Assembly: GCA_965207495.1 (NCBI GenBank)
Contig: OZ242287.1
Coordinates: 3,162,001-3,226,000 of the forward strand
Length of the DNA stretch: 64,000 bases
Direction of reading: 5' to 3'
Origin: Bin5 sp965207495
GTDB taxonomy: Bacteria; Chloroflexota; Anaerolineae; Caldilineales; Caldilineaceae
The translations under genes and the position numbers were made by a program. The notes under the pieces are model-generated. The model worked only from the letters and a program-made list of their open reading frames with translations. It had not been told where the DNA came from and ran no database searches. Positions 35,236 through 43,892 of the stretch are shown one piece after another. Each line of letters begins with the position of its first letter. Position 1 is the stretch's first letter.

Positions 35236-35718
35236 TTGACCACAGAAAATGCCCATATAGCCGCACCCGAACTAGCTGTCACCCGCTGGTTTAACACGGA
35301 CGCCAACCCGACTCTCGCCGATCTTCGAGGCGAAGTCGTTGTGATCGAGGCATTCCAAATGCTCTGTCCCGGCTGTGTCTCTCACGGGATTCCCCAGGCT
35401 CAACGGATCCAGCAGCACTTCGGCGATGACGTCACACTGCTGGGAATCCACACCGTCTTCGAACACCATGAAGCAATGACCCCCGTGTCTCTGGAAGCGT
35501 TTCTGCACGAATACCGCATCACCTTCCCCGTAGGCGTAGACGCCCATACGCCCGGCGTTACTACACCCGTTACGATGGGGCGCTACCGACTAAGCGGTAC
35601 CCCCAGCCTCGTCGTCATAGATCGCGCCGGCAAACTCCGTGTCAATGCCTTCGGCCATGTCGAAGACCTTCCAGTCGGCGGCGCTCTCGCCCGACTGATT
35701 GACGAACCTAGTCCTTAA
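35236..35718 (+). CDS. Thioredoxin-fold redoxin (TlpA/peroxiredoxin-like)
   Basis: A 160-residue protein with a thioredoxin fold and no signal peptide. The active-site motif is MLCPGCVSHG (about residues 42-51, CxxC), preceded by the strand 'EVVVIEAFQ' and followed later by the cis-Pro strand 'LSGTPSLVVIDRAGKL' (about 118-133). Such proteins reduce disulfides or peroxides; a cytoplasmic site is implied by the absence of a signal. The TTG start at 35236 is chosen because AAAGGAGTG lies about 9 bases upstream. No functional partner is adjacent. Confidence 0.8.
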   Translation: MTTENAHIAAPELAVTRWFNTDANPTLADLRGEVVVIEAFQMLCPGCVSHGIPQAQRIQQHFGDDVTLLGIHTVFEHHEAMTPVSLEAFLHEYRITFPVGVDAHTPGVTTPVTMGRYRLSGTPSLVVIDRAGKLRVNAFGHVEDLPVGGALARLIDEPSP

Positions 35719-36122
35719 CGGGATGCAGGGTAGGACGCACTCTGCGAGAAGTGAATGGCGCTCAACCTTATCGAAGAACCTCCATCTTCCGAGCAGCGCC
35801 CTATCTCGGTCGACATCTCAGAACCATAAAGAGAGTCCGTAACTCCATTAGGGGACGGCCCAGAAACAGTAAGATGCCGTGCCTTGAACCGAGTACTGTA
35901 GTTAGGGCACGCAGCAGTGATGCTGGCCAGCAAATTTCTTGCGGTGACACTCATTGGCTGCTCCTCAACGAGTGGGACGAAGCCTGTCACAACCTGCGGG
36001 CCACCTCTTCTTCCAAGTACTATTCTGCATTCAGTCTCTTCTTAACACTGCATTTCCGGTTCTGAGTCTTCGGGAAACCCCCTTCCCACTACTGCATTCG
36101 CAATTCGAAAGGCCTGCAAACC
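35719..36122. other. intergenic spacer without recognisable gene
   Basis: About 400 bases between the redoxin and amidase genes. Only short frames lacking ribosome sites are present; no promoter could be chosen. Confidence 0.4.
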
Positions 36123-37544
36123 ATGACCCCTCCAGAACTCTTCCGGACGCCCGCTACAGAACTCACCGCCGCCATTCGAGACAAGCAACTCTCTCCGGTC
36201 GAGCTGACCGAAGCCGTCCTCGCCCGCATCGAGGAAGTCAATCCCGCCATTAACGCCTTTCTTGCCTCCGATGCAGACCTCGCCCTCGACGCCGCCCGCG
36301 CCGCAGAAGACGCAGTCGTGCGCGGCGACCGACTCGGCCCCCTGCACGGCCTTCCCGTCCCCATCAAAGACCTCGAACCAAGTGCCGGCCTGCCGTACAC
36401 CAGCGGCTCCATTCTCCAGAAGGACCATATGGCCGACTTCGACGGCGCTGTGACCGGCCGCGTTAAAGCAGCCGGAGGCATCATTATCGGCAAGACCAAC
36501 ACACCCCACCTCGGCCACAAAGATATGTGCGATAATCTGCTAGGTGAGCCGGGCCGCAACCCATGGAACACAGAACGCACGCCCGGAGGCTCCAGCGGCG
36601 GCGCGGCCGCAGCTGTCGCCGCCGGCCTCTGTCCTCTCGCCCATGGCTCAGACGGCGCCGGCTCCATTCGCATACCCGCAGCTCTATGTGGTGTCTTCGG
36701 CTTCAAGCCCTCTTTCGGCCGTCTCCCCTACTGGCCCAATCTCGACATCTGGTCCGCGCGCTCTCACAATGGGCCTATCTCCCGTACCGTCGTCGACGCC
36801 GCCCTCTTCACCCAGGCCACCGCCGGTCCCGACCCCCGCGACCCCACCGCCATCGCCAACCGTCCCGAAGATTATCTTGCTGCAGTGGCCAATCCCCTGC
36901 CCGCGTTGCGAGGTCTGCGCGTCGCCTGGAGCGCCGATTTCGGGTACGCCGCCGTTGACCCCGACGTGCGTCGCCTGGCAGGAGAGGCCGCCCAGCGCTT
37001 CTCCGACTTCGGCTGTAACGTCGAGGCAATCGACCCAGGTTGGGATAACCCCCGCAACGGCGCCGAAGTCTGCTGGTTCGTTTCTATGGCCGCCCGCGTC
37101 GGCCAGGCATACGATGAGAACCCAGAGGCCTTCGAACCGAGCCTTGCAGAGATGATTCAACAAGGCCGTCGTTACTCCGGCGAAGAACATGGTCGCGCCG
37201 AGATGTCCCGTACCCTGTTCTACCACCAGGCCCGCGAGTTCTTCGAGGAGTACGACCTCCTGCTTACACCGCAGATGCCCCTCACTGCCTGGGGCGTAGA
37301 TGACTGGCCCGCCGAGATCGACGGTACACATACCCCTTCGATCTTCGATCGCTTGCCCTTCACCTACCCCTTCAACCTCACCGGCCAACCTGCCGCCAGC
37401 GTCCCTTGCGGCTTCGCCTCCGATGGCCTACCCGTTGCCCTCCAAATCGTGGGCAGGTACCACGCCGACACGCTTGTCCTTCAAGCCGCAGCAGCACTTG
37501 AAAAAATCGCGTCTTGGTCATCGGTTTGGCCTGATGTATCATAG
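36123..37544 (+). CDS. Amidase-signature family hydrolase
   Basis: A 473-residue cytoplasmic amidase. The Ser-cisSer-Lys triad is visible: Lys82 (PVPIKDLE), cis-Ser157 (GGSSGG) and nucleophile Ser181 (DGAGSIRIPA). Length and the motif GRNPWNTERTPGGSSGGAAA fit the GatA/AmiE-like amidase-signature family. As no gatB or gatC is adjacent, a tRNA amidotransferase role is unlikely; hydrolysis of a small amide is expected. Its last ~108 codons lie inside the segment that was duplicated together with mqnA, leaving a stump at 38693-39027. Confidence 0.87.
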   Translation: MTPPELFRTPATELTAAIRDKQLSPVELTEAVLARIEEVNPAINAFLASDADLALDAARAAEDAVVRGDRLGPLHGLPVPIKDLEPSAGLPYTSGSILQKDHMADFDGAVTGRVKAAGGIIIGKTNTPHLGHKDMCDNLLGEPGRNPWNTERTPGGSSGGAAAAVAAGLCPLAHGSDGAGSIRIPAALCGVFGFKPSFGRLPYWPNLDIWSARSHNGPISRTVVDAALFTQATAGPDPRDPTAIANRPEDYLAAVANPLPALRGLRVAWSADFGYAAVDPDVRRLAGEAAQRFSDFGCNVEAIDPGWDNPRNGAEVCWFVSMAARVGQAYDENPEAFEPSLAEMIQQGRRYSGEEHGRAEMSRTLFYHQAREFFEEYDLLLTPQMPLTAWGVDDWPAEIDGTHTPSIFDRLPFTYPFNLTGQPAASVPCGFASDGLPVALQIVGRYHADTLVLQAAAALEKIASWSSVWPDVS

Positions 37545-37634
37545 GGCCTGTAGGTCCAATGACGGACACTTCGGTCTGTGCAACTGCGACATTCGTAAAT
37601 TGCACACATCAGATTCCATAGCCCTTTGGGGCCC

Positions 37635-37656
37635 GTTAAGACAAGGAGGTCTTAAC
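37635..37656 (+). promoter_or_regulatory. Hairpin presenting the mqnA Shine-Dalgarno in its loop
   Basis: GTTAAGAC (37635-37642) and GTCTTAAC (37649-37656) are perfect 8-bp arms around the loop AAGGAG, which is the Shine-Dalgarno of the ATG at 37658. The same arms are kept in the duplicated copy at 39109-39130. The hairpin could tune translation, or the palindrome could be a DNA operator. Confidence 0.7.
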
Positions 37657-37657
37657 C

Positions 37658-38500
37658 ATGTTAAACAGGCAACGGCGCCAAGAACTCGAAGGCTCCCCCC
37701 AAGCCGGCACGAATCCTGTCCGTGTCGGCTGTATTGAGTACCTCACCGCACGCCCTCTCTGGCAAGGTCTCGGCGATCACCCCCACCTCTTCTCACTCAA
37801 GTTTGCTGTACCTTCTGAAGTTTCCTCCTGGCTGCACAGCGGTGAAGTCGACCTTGCGCTCGTCTCCTCCATCGAGTACGGACCCGGTTACCGTATCGTG
37901 CCCGGGGTTGCGGTAACCTCGATGGGATCGGTTGCTTCAGTGGCGGCGTTCTCCAGCAAGCCACTGACAGAAGCCAAGACCGTCGCCCTCGACACCAGTT
38001 CCCGGACCGCCGCCGCCCTCATGCGTATCCTCTGCTCCGATTGGTTCGACATTGAGCCGGAGTTCGTGTCCATGCGTCCGAACCTGTCGGCCATGCTCCA
38101 GCGCTGCGATGCCGCCCTTCTCATCGGCGACAACACCCTCTTCGTCGACCACGTCGGCATGGGCCTACACAAGTATGACCTTTGCGACGAATGGCGGGGC
38201 TTAACCGGCCTTCCCTTCGTATTCGGGTTCTGGGCCGGCCGGCCCGATGCCCTGACCCCAGCACATTTGCAGGCCTTGCGCGATTCAAGTCAAGCCGGGG
38301 TTACCGCACTCGACGACATAGCCTGCGCCCACTACCCCGACAACGAGACCCTCGCCGCCACCAGCGGCGAATACCTGCACAAAAACATCCAGTACCACTT
38401 TGACGACGACTGCCTCGCCAGCCTGCAGAGGTTCTACAAATCCTCTTCCAAGCTCGGAATCATTCAGCAGGCCCCGAACGTCCTATTCTATGATTCTTGA
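37658..38500 (+). CDS. mqnA: Chorismate dehydratase MqnA (futalosine menaquinone pathway), copy 1
   Basis: A 280-residue cytoplasmic enzyme of the MqnA/MqnD periplasmic-binding-protein fold. MqnA removes water from chorismate to give 3-[(1-carboxyvinyl)oxy]benzoate, the first step of menaquinone synthesis by the futalosine route. Characteristic segments: 'RVGCIEYLTARPLWQGL' (about 22-38), 'VDLALVSSIEYG' (about 67-78), 'VALDTSSRTAAALMRIL' (about 108-124) and 'ALLIGDNTLF' (about 153-162). MqnD is the alternative, but the 'YLNARPL' segment and length favour MqnA. No other mqn gene is in the window. The ribosome site (AAGGAG) sits in a hairpin loop. Confidence 0.85.
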   Translation: MLNRQRRQELEGSPQAGTNPVRVGCIEYLTARPLWQGLGDHPHLFSLKFAVPSEVSSWLHSGEVDLALVSSIEYGPGYRIVPGVAVTSMGSVASVAAFSSKPLTEAKTVALDTSSRTAAALMRILCSDWFDIEPEFVSMRPNLSAMLQRCDAALLIGDNTLFVDHVGMGLHKYDLCDEWRGLTGLPFVFGFWAGRPDALTPAHLQALRDSSQAGVTALDDIACAHYPDNETLAATSGEYLHKNIQYHFDDDCLASLQRFYKSSSKLGIIQQAPNVLFYDS

Positions 38501-38692
38501 CCCACTAGAGTGAAGGAGTGCACCGACACAGTATGGTCTGGGGCCTAGAGGGGATCCCCAAAGCCTGTCTCCAGCGCAACTTCTCAAAGTCGTTTGGGAC
38601 AACGATGGGATTCCCCCTTACCCCTGATTCCGGTGAAATACCAACCAGGGAAAATCATGACTTAGATTATGTCAGCATCGCCCGCAACCGCT

Positions 38693-39027
38693 TCTACATC
38701 CAGGCTCTTGGGTTCTTCGAAGAATACGATCTTATTTGGACACCTCAGATGCTTCTCACTGCCTGGGGTGTCTCCGACTGGCCCGCGCAGAACGAATGCA
38801 ATCCTACGCTATCCATCCTTGACCGCCTGCCCTTCACCTTCCCCTTCTATCCCACCGGGCAGCCTGCCGCCCCAGTTCCCAGCGGCTTCGCCACCGACGT
38901 CCTGCCTGTCGCCCTTCAGATCGTGGGCCGGTACCACGCCGACACGCTTGTCCTTCAAGCCGCAGCCGCATTTGAAAAAATCGCGCCTTGGACAGCCGTT
39001 TGGCCTGATGTATCATCGGGCCTGTAG
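38693..39027 (+). pseudogene. Amidase C-terminal remnant from the segmental duplication
   Basis: About 110 codons match the end of the amidase at 36123 in the same frame (FFEEYDLxxTPQMxLTAWGV to EKIAxWxxVWPDVS), at the constant 1474-base offset. The fragment lacks the Lys-Ser-Ser triad and cannot be a working amidase. An open frame runs in from 38518 but its first ~58 codons do not resemble the amidase. The coding frame is still intact, so decay is limited or the piece is under weak constraint. Confidence 0.82.
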
Positions 39028-39108
39028 GTCCAATGACGGACACTACGGTCAGTGCGACTGCGACATTCGTAAGTTGCACACATAAAACTCCATCGCCCTT
39101 TGGGGCCC

Positions 39109-39130
39109 GTTAAGACAAGGACGTCTTAAT
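39109..39130 (+). promoter_or_regulatory. Second copy of the mqnA leader hairpin, with altered Shine-Dalgarno
   Basis: The arms GTTAAGAC (39109-39116) and GTCTTAAT (39123-39130) still pair over 7 bp, but the loop is AAGGAC rather than AAGGAG, which should weaken ribosome binding for the ATG at 39132. Confidence 0.65.
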
Positions 39131-39131
39131 C

Positions 39132-39974
39132 ATGTCTAATTGGCAACGTCGCCAAATCCCAACATGCTCCCCCCAAGCCGGCACGAGAACTGTTCGCGTC
39201 GGCTGCGTTGAGTACCTCAACGCCCGCCCTCTCTGGCACGGTCTCGGCAATCGCCCCGACCTCTTTTCTCTCAGATATGATGTACCCTCGCGATGCTCCG
39301 CCTGGTTGCACAGCGGAGCAGTTGACCTCGCCCTTCTCTCCTCCATCGAATACACACCCCGTTACCGCGTCGTGCCCGGAGCCGCCATAACCTCAACCGG
39401 CCCGGTCTCCTCAGTCGCCGTGTTTTCCCGCAAGCCCCTGACAAGAGCCCGTACCGTGGCACTGGATTCCAGCTCGCGAACCTCCGTCACTCTGATGCGC
39501 ATTCTCTGCGCCGAGTGGTTCGACATTGAGCCCGTTTTCGTCACCATGGGCCCCGATCTGCCCGCCATGCTCAAACGCTGCGACGCCGCCCTCCTCATCG
39601 GCGACAACGCCCTTTTCGTTGACCACGTGGGCATGGGCCTGCATAAACATGACCTCTGCGACGAATGGCGCGGCATGACCGGCCTCCCCTTTGTCTTCGC
39701 ATTCTGGACTGGTCGTCCTGGCGCCCTCACCCCTGTCCATCTGCAGGCAATCCGCGATTCACGCGAAGCCGGCGTCTCCGCGCTCGACGACATCGCCTTG
39801 GCCCACTACCCCGCCGACGAGACCCTGGCCGCCACCGGCCGCGCCTATCTGCAGAAGAACATCCAATACCGGCTCGACGTCGAATGCGTCGCCAGCTTAC
39901 AGAGGTTTTACGCCTCAGCCTCCAACCTGGGTGTCATCCAGCAGCCCCAGCCAATCCGCTTTTTCGACTCCTGA
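39132..39974 (+). CDS. mqnA: Chorismate dehydratase MqnA-like protein, copy 2
   Basis: A 280-residue paralogue of the protein at 37658, colinear without length change. It keeps 'VGCVEYLNARPLWHGL', 'VDLALLSSIEY', 'VALDSSSRTSVTLMRIL' and 'LLIGDNALF'. In one segment it looks closer to the family consensus (NARPL) than copy 1 (TARPL), so this may be the ancestral or main enzyme, though the duplication includes only the 3' end of the amidase at its left. The Shine-Dalgarno in the leader hairpin is weaker than in copy 1. Both copies look intact; a split into two substrate preferences or gene dosage are possible reasons for keeping them. Confidence 0.83.
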   Translation: MSNWQRRQIPTCSPQAGTRTVRVGCVEYLNARPLWHGLGNRPDLFSLRYDVPSRCSAWLHSGAVDLALLSSIEYTPRYRVVPGAAITSTGPVSSVAVFSRKPLTRARTVALDSSSRTSVTLMRILCAEWFDIEPVFVTMGPDLPAMLKRCDAALLIGDNALFVDHVGMGLHKHDLCDEWRGMTGLPFVFAFWTGRPGALTPVHLQAIRDSREAGVSALDDIALAHYPADETLAATGRAYLQKNIQYRLDVECVASLQRFYASASNLGVIQQPQPIRFFDS

Positions 39975-40368
39975 TGCGAGGGGGTGAAGTGAGGCAGGCC
40001 TTTCCCCCTGTTAGGAGAACATACAGAGTCTCGCGACAGCTAACAAAATCAGGTACAAGAAATATTCCTGGACAAGGCTCCAACTTCAGGCCAGTCCAGA
40101 AATCCTGGAGAATCTCAAAGCCTGAGAATCCTCGTTCAGACGGCGACTGCAATTCCCCGCTCGACGGTGCCTACAATCCGTGGGCCGAGCCCAAACCTCG
40201 TGCCGACGCCACGGGCCGCGCCTCAGATTTCCACCTCTCTGGCGAAGAGCGGAATCTGTTCCCGCTATAACCAGCAGACACTCCAATTACTAATGCGCCA
40301 GCCGCTGACTGATTAATCGACAGAAGTACTACCTCGATGGCACCTCGGAGGGAAATATTTTTTCCACT

Positions 40369-40396
40369 TTGACAACTCGTTGTCCAAGCATATACT
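40369..40396 (+). promoter_or_regulatory. sigma70-type promoter of the first CUT1 operon
   Basis: A perfect TTGACA (40369-40374) is followed by a 16-base spacer and TATACT (40391-40396). Transcription would begin near 40403 and the first start codon is at 40439. Confidence 0.7.
40371..40384. promoter_or_regulatory. candidate operator palindrome inside the promoter
   Basis: GACAAC-TC-GTTGTC is a 14-base perfect palindrome that overlaps the -35 box and spacer. A repressor bound here would block RNA polymerase, as LacI- or GntR-family regulators of sugar transporters commonly do. No regulator gene is adjacent. Confidence 0.5.
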
Positions 40397-40438
40397 GTTA
40401 CCTAATCTCTCACTGGTCACGAGCCCACCGAGTGTACG

Positions 40439-41350
40439 ATGGCTACCCCTCTTAGCGCCACGAAATCAGTAGCTTCCGATGCGCGCCGCCTCCGGCGGCG
40501 GGCGGAATTCTTGCGCTCCCTGGAACGGTCGGTTATCCATCTTGTCCTCCTGGTCGGTACCGTCGCCATGTTGGCGCCCCTTTTCTGGATGATATCCACT
40601 TCTCTCAAGCCGGAGTGGGAGGTCTTTCTGATCCCCCCTATATGGTTCCCCAGCGAGTTCCAGTGGATCCATTACCGCCAGGCTTTCTTCGACTACTTCA
40701 GCTTTCCTCGATACGGCGCCAACACGTTGATCATCACGTTGGGCGTCCTGGTGGGCAGGCTATTGAGTGCTTCGCTGGTCGCGTTCGGTTTCGCCCGTAT
40801 CCGCTTCATCGGCCGCGATGTCATCTTCATTGTTGTGCTGGGCACAATGATGGTGCCCGGCCAGGTAACTATCATCCCCCTCTACATTCTCTTCCGCGAT
40901 CTTGGCTGGCTGAACACCTACCTGCCTCTGATCGTGCCGGCATGGTTCGGCGGCGGCGCCTTCTTCATCTTCCTGCTTCGCCAGTTTATCCTGACCATCA
41001 ACCCGGAACTTGACGATGCCGCCCGCATTGATGGCTGCGGTTGGCTCGGCATATATTTGCGTATCGCCCTGCCATTGATCAAACCGGCGCTAGCTGCAGT
41101 GGCGATTTTCTCATTCCTGGGAACCTGGAACGACTTCTTCGGTCCTCTCATATTTCTCCGCAGCCGCGATATGCTGACGCTGGCCGTAGGCCTGCATTTC
41201 ATGGCCACCGCAGCATCGTCCTCGGTCCGTCCAAACATGCCGCACCTGATGGCCGGCTCGACGATGTTACTGCTTCCTCCGCTGCTAGTTTTCTTTTTCG
41301 CGCAACGTTACTTTATTCAGGGCGTTACATTTTCCGGTATCAAGGGTTGA
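40439..41350 (+). CDS. CUT1-type carbohydrate ABC permease (MalG-like)
   Basis: A 303-residue inner-membrane permease with six hydrophobic segments. The EAA loop is PELDDAARIDGCGWLGIYLR (about 184-203), typical of MalG-type subunits of carbohydrate importers of the CUT1 class. The family's C-terminal ending 'FAQRYFIQGVTFSGIKG' is present. It is the first gene of an operon in the order permease, binding protein, permease, PhyH, which is unusual because the binding protein normally comes first. No ATPase gene is in the operon. The ATG at 40439 has no strong Shine-Dalgarno. Confidence 0.88.
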   Translation: MATPLSATKSVASDARRLRRRAEFLRSLERSVIHLVLLVGTVAMLAPLFWMISTSLKPEWEVFLIPPIWFPSEFQWIHYRQAFFDYFSFPRYGANTLIITLGVLVGRLLSASLVAFGFARIRFIGRDVIFIVVLGTMMVPGQVTIIPLYILFRDLGWLNTYLPLIVPAWFGGGAFFIFLLRQFILTINPELDDAARIDGCGWLGIYLRIALPLIKPALAAVAIFSFLGTWNDFFGPLIFLRSRDMLTLAVGLHFMATAASSSVRPNMPHLMAGSTMLLLPPLLVFFFAQRYFIQGVTFSGIKG

Positions 41351-41440
41351 CGTCAGTCTCTTCTGGCACCTATGTCCAAAGTCAAGAGTTCGAAGTCTGA
41401 AGAGGATTCGCGATTCATTCTCACGATGGAGGAGAAAGTC

Positions 41441-42760
41441 ATGTCGAACAAGAGATTTAGCCGTAGACAGCTCCTGCGCGGAGCGGCCGTGGTCGGAGCC
41501 GCCGTCCCATTCCTGCAAGCATGTGGAGCACCCTCTCCGGACGAAGGAAGTGCTGATTCAGGTGCTGAAGATGCTGCACCCAGCATGGAGATTACCACTG
41601 TTCGTTATGCCCAGGTGATCGGTCCGCTCGACAAGCAGGTTGACATGTTCAACGAGCAGAGCGACTCGATTCAGGTAGAATTTGAGCTCGTGCCCTGGGG
41701 CGAACACGCTGATAAGCTTCTGATTGACGTCGCTGCCGGCACCGCGCCCGACCTTTGGTTCATCGGCGGCCCCTGGTGGATTCAGATCAAGCGCAAAAAG
41801 GTCGCCCTCTCCATCAGCGAATTCCTGGCCAACGACCCCGACGTGGTGATGGACGACTTTGAATTCCCCGCCGATAGTGACTGGGGCATGCTCGACGGTG
41901 ATATATACGGTCTTCCCACTAATTCGGTTATCCTGCGCGGACTTGCCTACAGCGAGGATCGCTTTGAGGAGGCCGGCCTCGACCTGCCCAACGAAGACTG
42001 GACCCTGACCGACGTGGCCAGAGTGGCTCCGCAACTTAACCGCGGAGACGAGTCGTTCGCCATCACATCGCCGCTCCTGGCCGCTGACCTCTATCTCACA
42101 ACCATCTGGCAAAACGGCGGCCAAGTCATCAACGAGGACGAAACCAAGTGCTTGCTCGACCAGCCAGAGGCTGTCGAGGCGATTGAGCAACTTGTGGCCT
42201 GGCGGGATTTTGCTATGAAGCCCGGCGCAGATCAGGCCCTGGGCGAATTTCCCACCGCCGGCGGCAAAATCGCCATGTGGCCGATGGTTCTGGCCGACTG
42301 GGACACTTGGCTTAAACGTACAGCCAATGACACCACCAACCAGTGGATGACCTTCTGGCCTTCCACCTCCAATCCGCCCGCTGTCGACGTCTACGCAGGT
42401 AGCGTCCACATGGAGGCAATTTGGTCTAAATCCGAAAAAATCGACGCTGCCTGGGAGTTCTTCATCTGGCGTGCGATCAACCAGGATTCCCTCGACTACC
42501 AGATCACGCTCTTCCCAATCAACTACCGAATGGAAGAGACAGTCAATAGCGCTATAACTAACGAACGTCAGGCAGATTTCCTGACTCTTCACCTGCCCAT
42601 TACCGGTAAATCCACAGGCGAATACTGGGGCCCCAGCACGACCGAAATCTTGAACGCCTTCCGCTCCGAATACGAGCTTGCTATCCTGGGCGAGAAGACG
42701 GCGAAGGAAGCGATGGAATCTGCGACAAAAGCCATTGACGTGATTCTGGAAGACGCATAG
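41441..42760 (+). CDS. CUT1-type extracellular solute-binding lipoprotein, family 1
   Basis: A 439-residue exported binding protein. The ATG at 41441 is chosen because AGGAGA lies just upstream; an in-frame ATG at 41372 would add 23 residues before the twin-arginine leader. The leader SRRQLLRG and lipobox ending at Cys28 (LQAC) predict export and lipid anchoring. The mature part has family 1 features (KQVDMFNEQSDSIQVEFELV, then AAGTAPDLWFIGG). It feeds the permeases on either side. The ligand is not known; the PhyH gene in the operon suggests something other than a simple sugar (inference). A 13-bp stem-loop follows the stop. Confidence 0.88.
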   Translation: MSNKRFSRRQLLRGAAVVGAAVPFLQACGAPSPDEGSADSGAEDAAPSMEITTVRYAQVIGPLDKQVDMFNEQSDSIQVEFELVPWGEHADKLLIDVAAGTAPDLWFIGGPWWIQIKRKKVALSISEFLANDPDVVMDDFEFPADSDWGMLDGDIYGLPTNSVILRGLAYSEDRFEEAGLDLPNEDWTLTDVARVAPQLNRGDESFAITSPLLAADLYLTTIWQNGGQVINEDETKCLLDQPEAVEAIEQLVAWRDFAMKPGADQALGEFPTAGGKIAMWPMVLADWDTWLKRTANDTTNQWMTFWPSTSNPPAVDVYAGSVHMEAIWSKSEKIDAAWEFFIWRAINQDSLDYQITLFPINYRMEETVNSAITNERQADFLTLHLPITGKSTGEYWGPSTTEILNAFRSEYELAILGEKTAKEAMESATKAIDVILEDA

Positions 42761-42778
42761 TCGTCCGACGAACAGATT

Positions 42779-42819
42779 CTGGAGATTGGTGACTACGTTA
42801 TGTGGACACCAATCTCCAG
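42779..42819 (+). promoter_or_regulatory. Intercistronic stem-loop after the binding-protein gene
   Basis: CTGGAGATTGGTG (42779-42791) pairs perfectly with CACCAATCTCCAG (42807-42819) across a 15-base loop, between the binding-protein stop and the permease start. Confidence 0.85.
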
Positions 42820-42854
42820 CTACACACCATCGAACTAAGAATTGAGTTATCGCA

Positions 42855-43793
42855 ATGGCAACGGCTGTCAGCCAGTCATCGTCCCCAATTCCCAGACCGC
42901 GCATGTCGCGCACGGCTATATTCGAGAACGTAGCCGGCTATCTCTTCATCAGTCCTTGGATTGTCGGATTCCTGGCATTCGAATTCGGACCGTTGATCGC
43001 GGCAGGCTATTTGGGTTTGACCAGGTATGATATCCTTTCACCGCCCAACTTTGTTGGCCTTGCAAACTACGACAAAATGTTCACCCGCGACCCGCTCTTC
43101 TGGAAGAGCATGTATGTCACCGCGATCTATTCGCTGAGCACGGTCTTTCTCGGCGTCATTTTTGGCGTGGCGCTTGCAGTCTTACTAAACCAAAAGGTGC
43201 GGGGCATGTCACTGTATCGCACCATCTACTATCTGCCTGCAGTCGTTTCCGGTGTTGCAGTCGCCTACATGTGGATTTGGGTATTCACTCCTGAAGCCGG
43301 GATTGTCAACTATGCCCTGAGCCTCATCGGCATTACCGGGCCAAACTGGCTCTTCAGCACTACTTGGACGCTGCCCGCCTTTGTTGTTATGAGCCTGTGG
43401 GCCGTCGGTGGCGGAATGGTGCTCTATTTGGCAGGACTGCAAGGTGTACCCACACAGCTCTACGAAGCCGCCTCGCTCGACGGCGCCGGACGCTGGGCCG
43501 CCTTCTGGAACGTAACCCTGCCCATGATTTCGCCCGTCATCTTCTTCAATTTCGTCATTGGAATCATCGGCTCGTTCCAGGTCTTTACGAACAGCTTTGT
43601 TATCACGAATGGAGGACCCGCCAACTCCACGCTGTTCTTTGTGCTCTACCTGTACCGCCACGCGTTTGAAAACTTCAAAATGGGGTACGCCGCCGCGTTG
43701 GGCATGATCCTGTTCCTTGTCATCATGATGCTTACCATCATTTCATTCCGGCTATCAAATCGTCTCGTCTTCTACGAGGGACGAGTTACGTAA
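42855..43793 (+). CDS. CUT1-type carbohydrate ABC permease (MalF-like)
   Basis: A 312-residue inner-membrane permease, the partner of the MalG-like protein at 40439. The N-terminus (YLFISPWIVGFLAFEFGPLIAA) starts the first of six membrane segments, and the EAA loop is PTQLYEAASLDGAGRWAAFW (about 197-216). It lies 94 bases after the binding-protein gene, with the stem-loop between, and 99 bases before a PhyH dioxygenase gene. Confidence 0.88.
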   Translation: MATAVSQSSSPIPRPRMSRTAIFENVAGYLFISPWIVGFLAFEFGPLIAAGYLGLTRYDILSPPNFVGLANYDKMFTRDPLFWKSMYVTAIYSLSTVFLGVIFGVALAVLLNQKVRGMSLYRTIYYLPAVVSGVAVAYMWIWVFTPEAGIVNYALSLIGITGPNWLFSTTWTLPAFVVMSLWAVGGGMVLYLAGLQGVPTQLYEAASLDGAGRWAAFWNVTLPMISPVIFFNFVIGIIGSFQVFTNSFVITNGGPANSTLFFVLYLYRHAFENFKMGYAAALGMILFLVIMMLTIISFRLSNRLVFYEGRVT

Positions 43794-43892
43794 GCAATAA
43801 TGATCCGTGAAATAATGGGCACTACGCACTGAGTTTCGGCTGTCCAGCACTCCGAGAGCTGGCGGCCATTCGCATAAGGAAGGGAAAGAAGA

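Larger units (their letters stand above)
37219..38500 (+). repeat. Segmental duplication, left copy (second copy 38693-39974)
   Basis: The amidase 3' end, the 113-base spacer and the whole mqnA gene recur with a constant offset of 1474 bases at 38693-39974. Reading frames and gene lengths are the same in both copies. Many third-position differences show that the event is old. Confidence 0.85.
39975..40438. other. intergenic region carrying the promoter of the first CUT1 operon
   Basis: About 460 bases without a credible gene. A long open frame overlapping the end of mqnA copy 2 is a shadow. A promoter and a palindrome lie near the right end (separate entries). Confidence 0.55.

Noticed and set aside
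36123..37544. Amidase as GatA of the tRNA amidotransferase
   Set aside because: The amidase signature alone is not enough; no gatB or gatC is adjacent and the neighbours are mqnA copies.
41558..42913. 451-codon minus-strand frame opposite the first CUT1 binding protein
   Set aside because: The plus strand has a twin-arginine lipoprotein leader and family 1 motifs; the minus frame has none.
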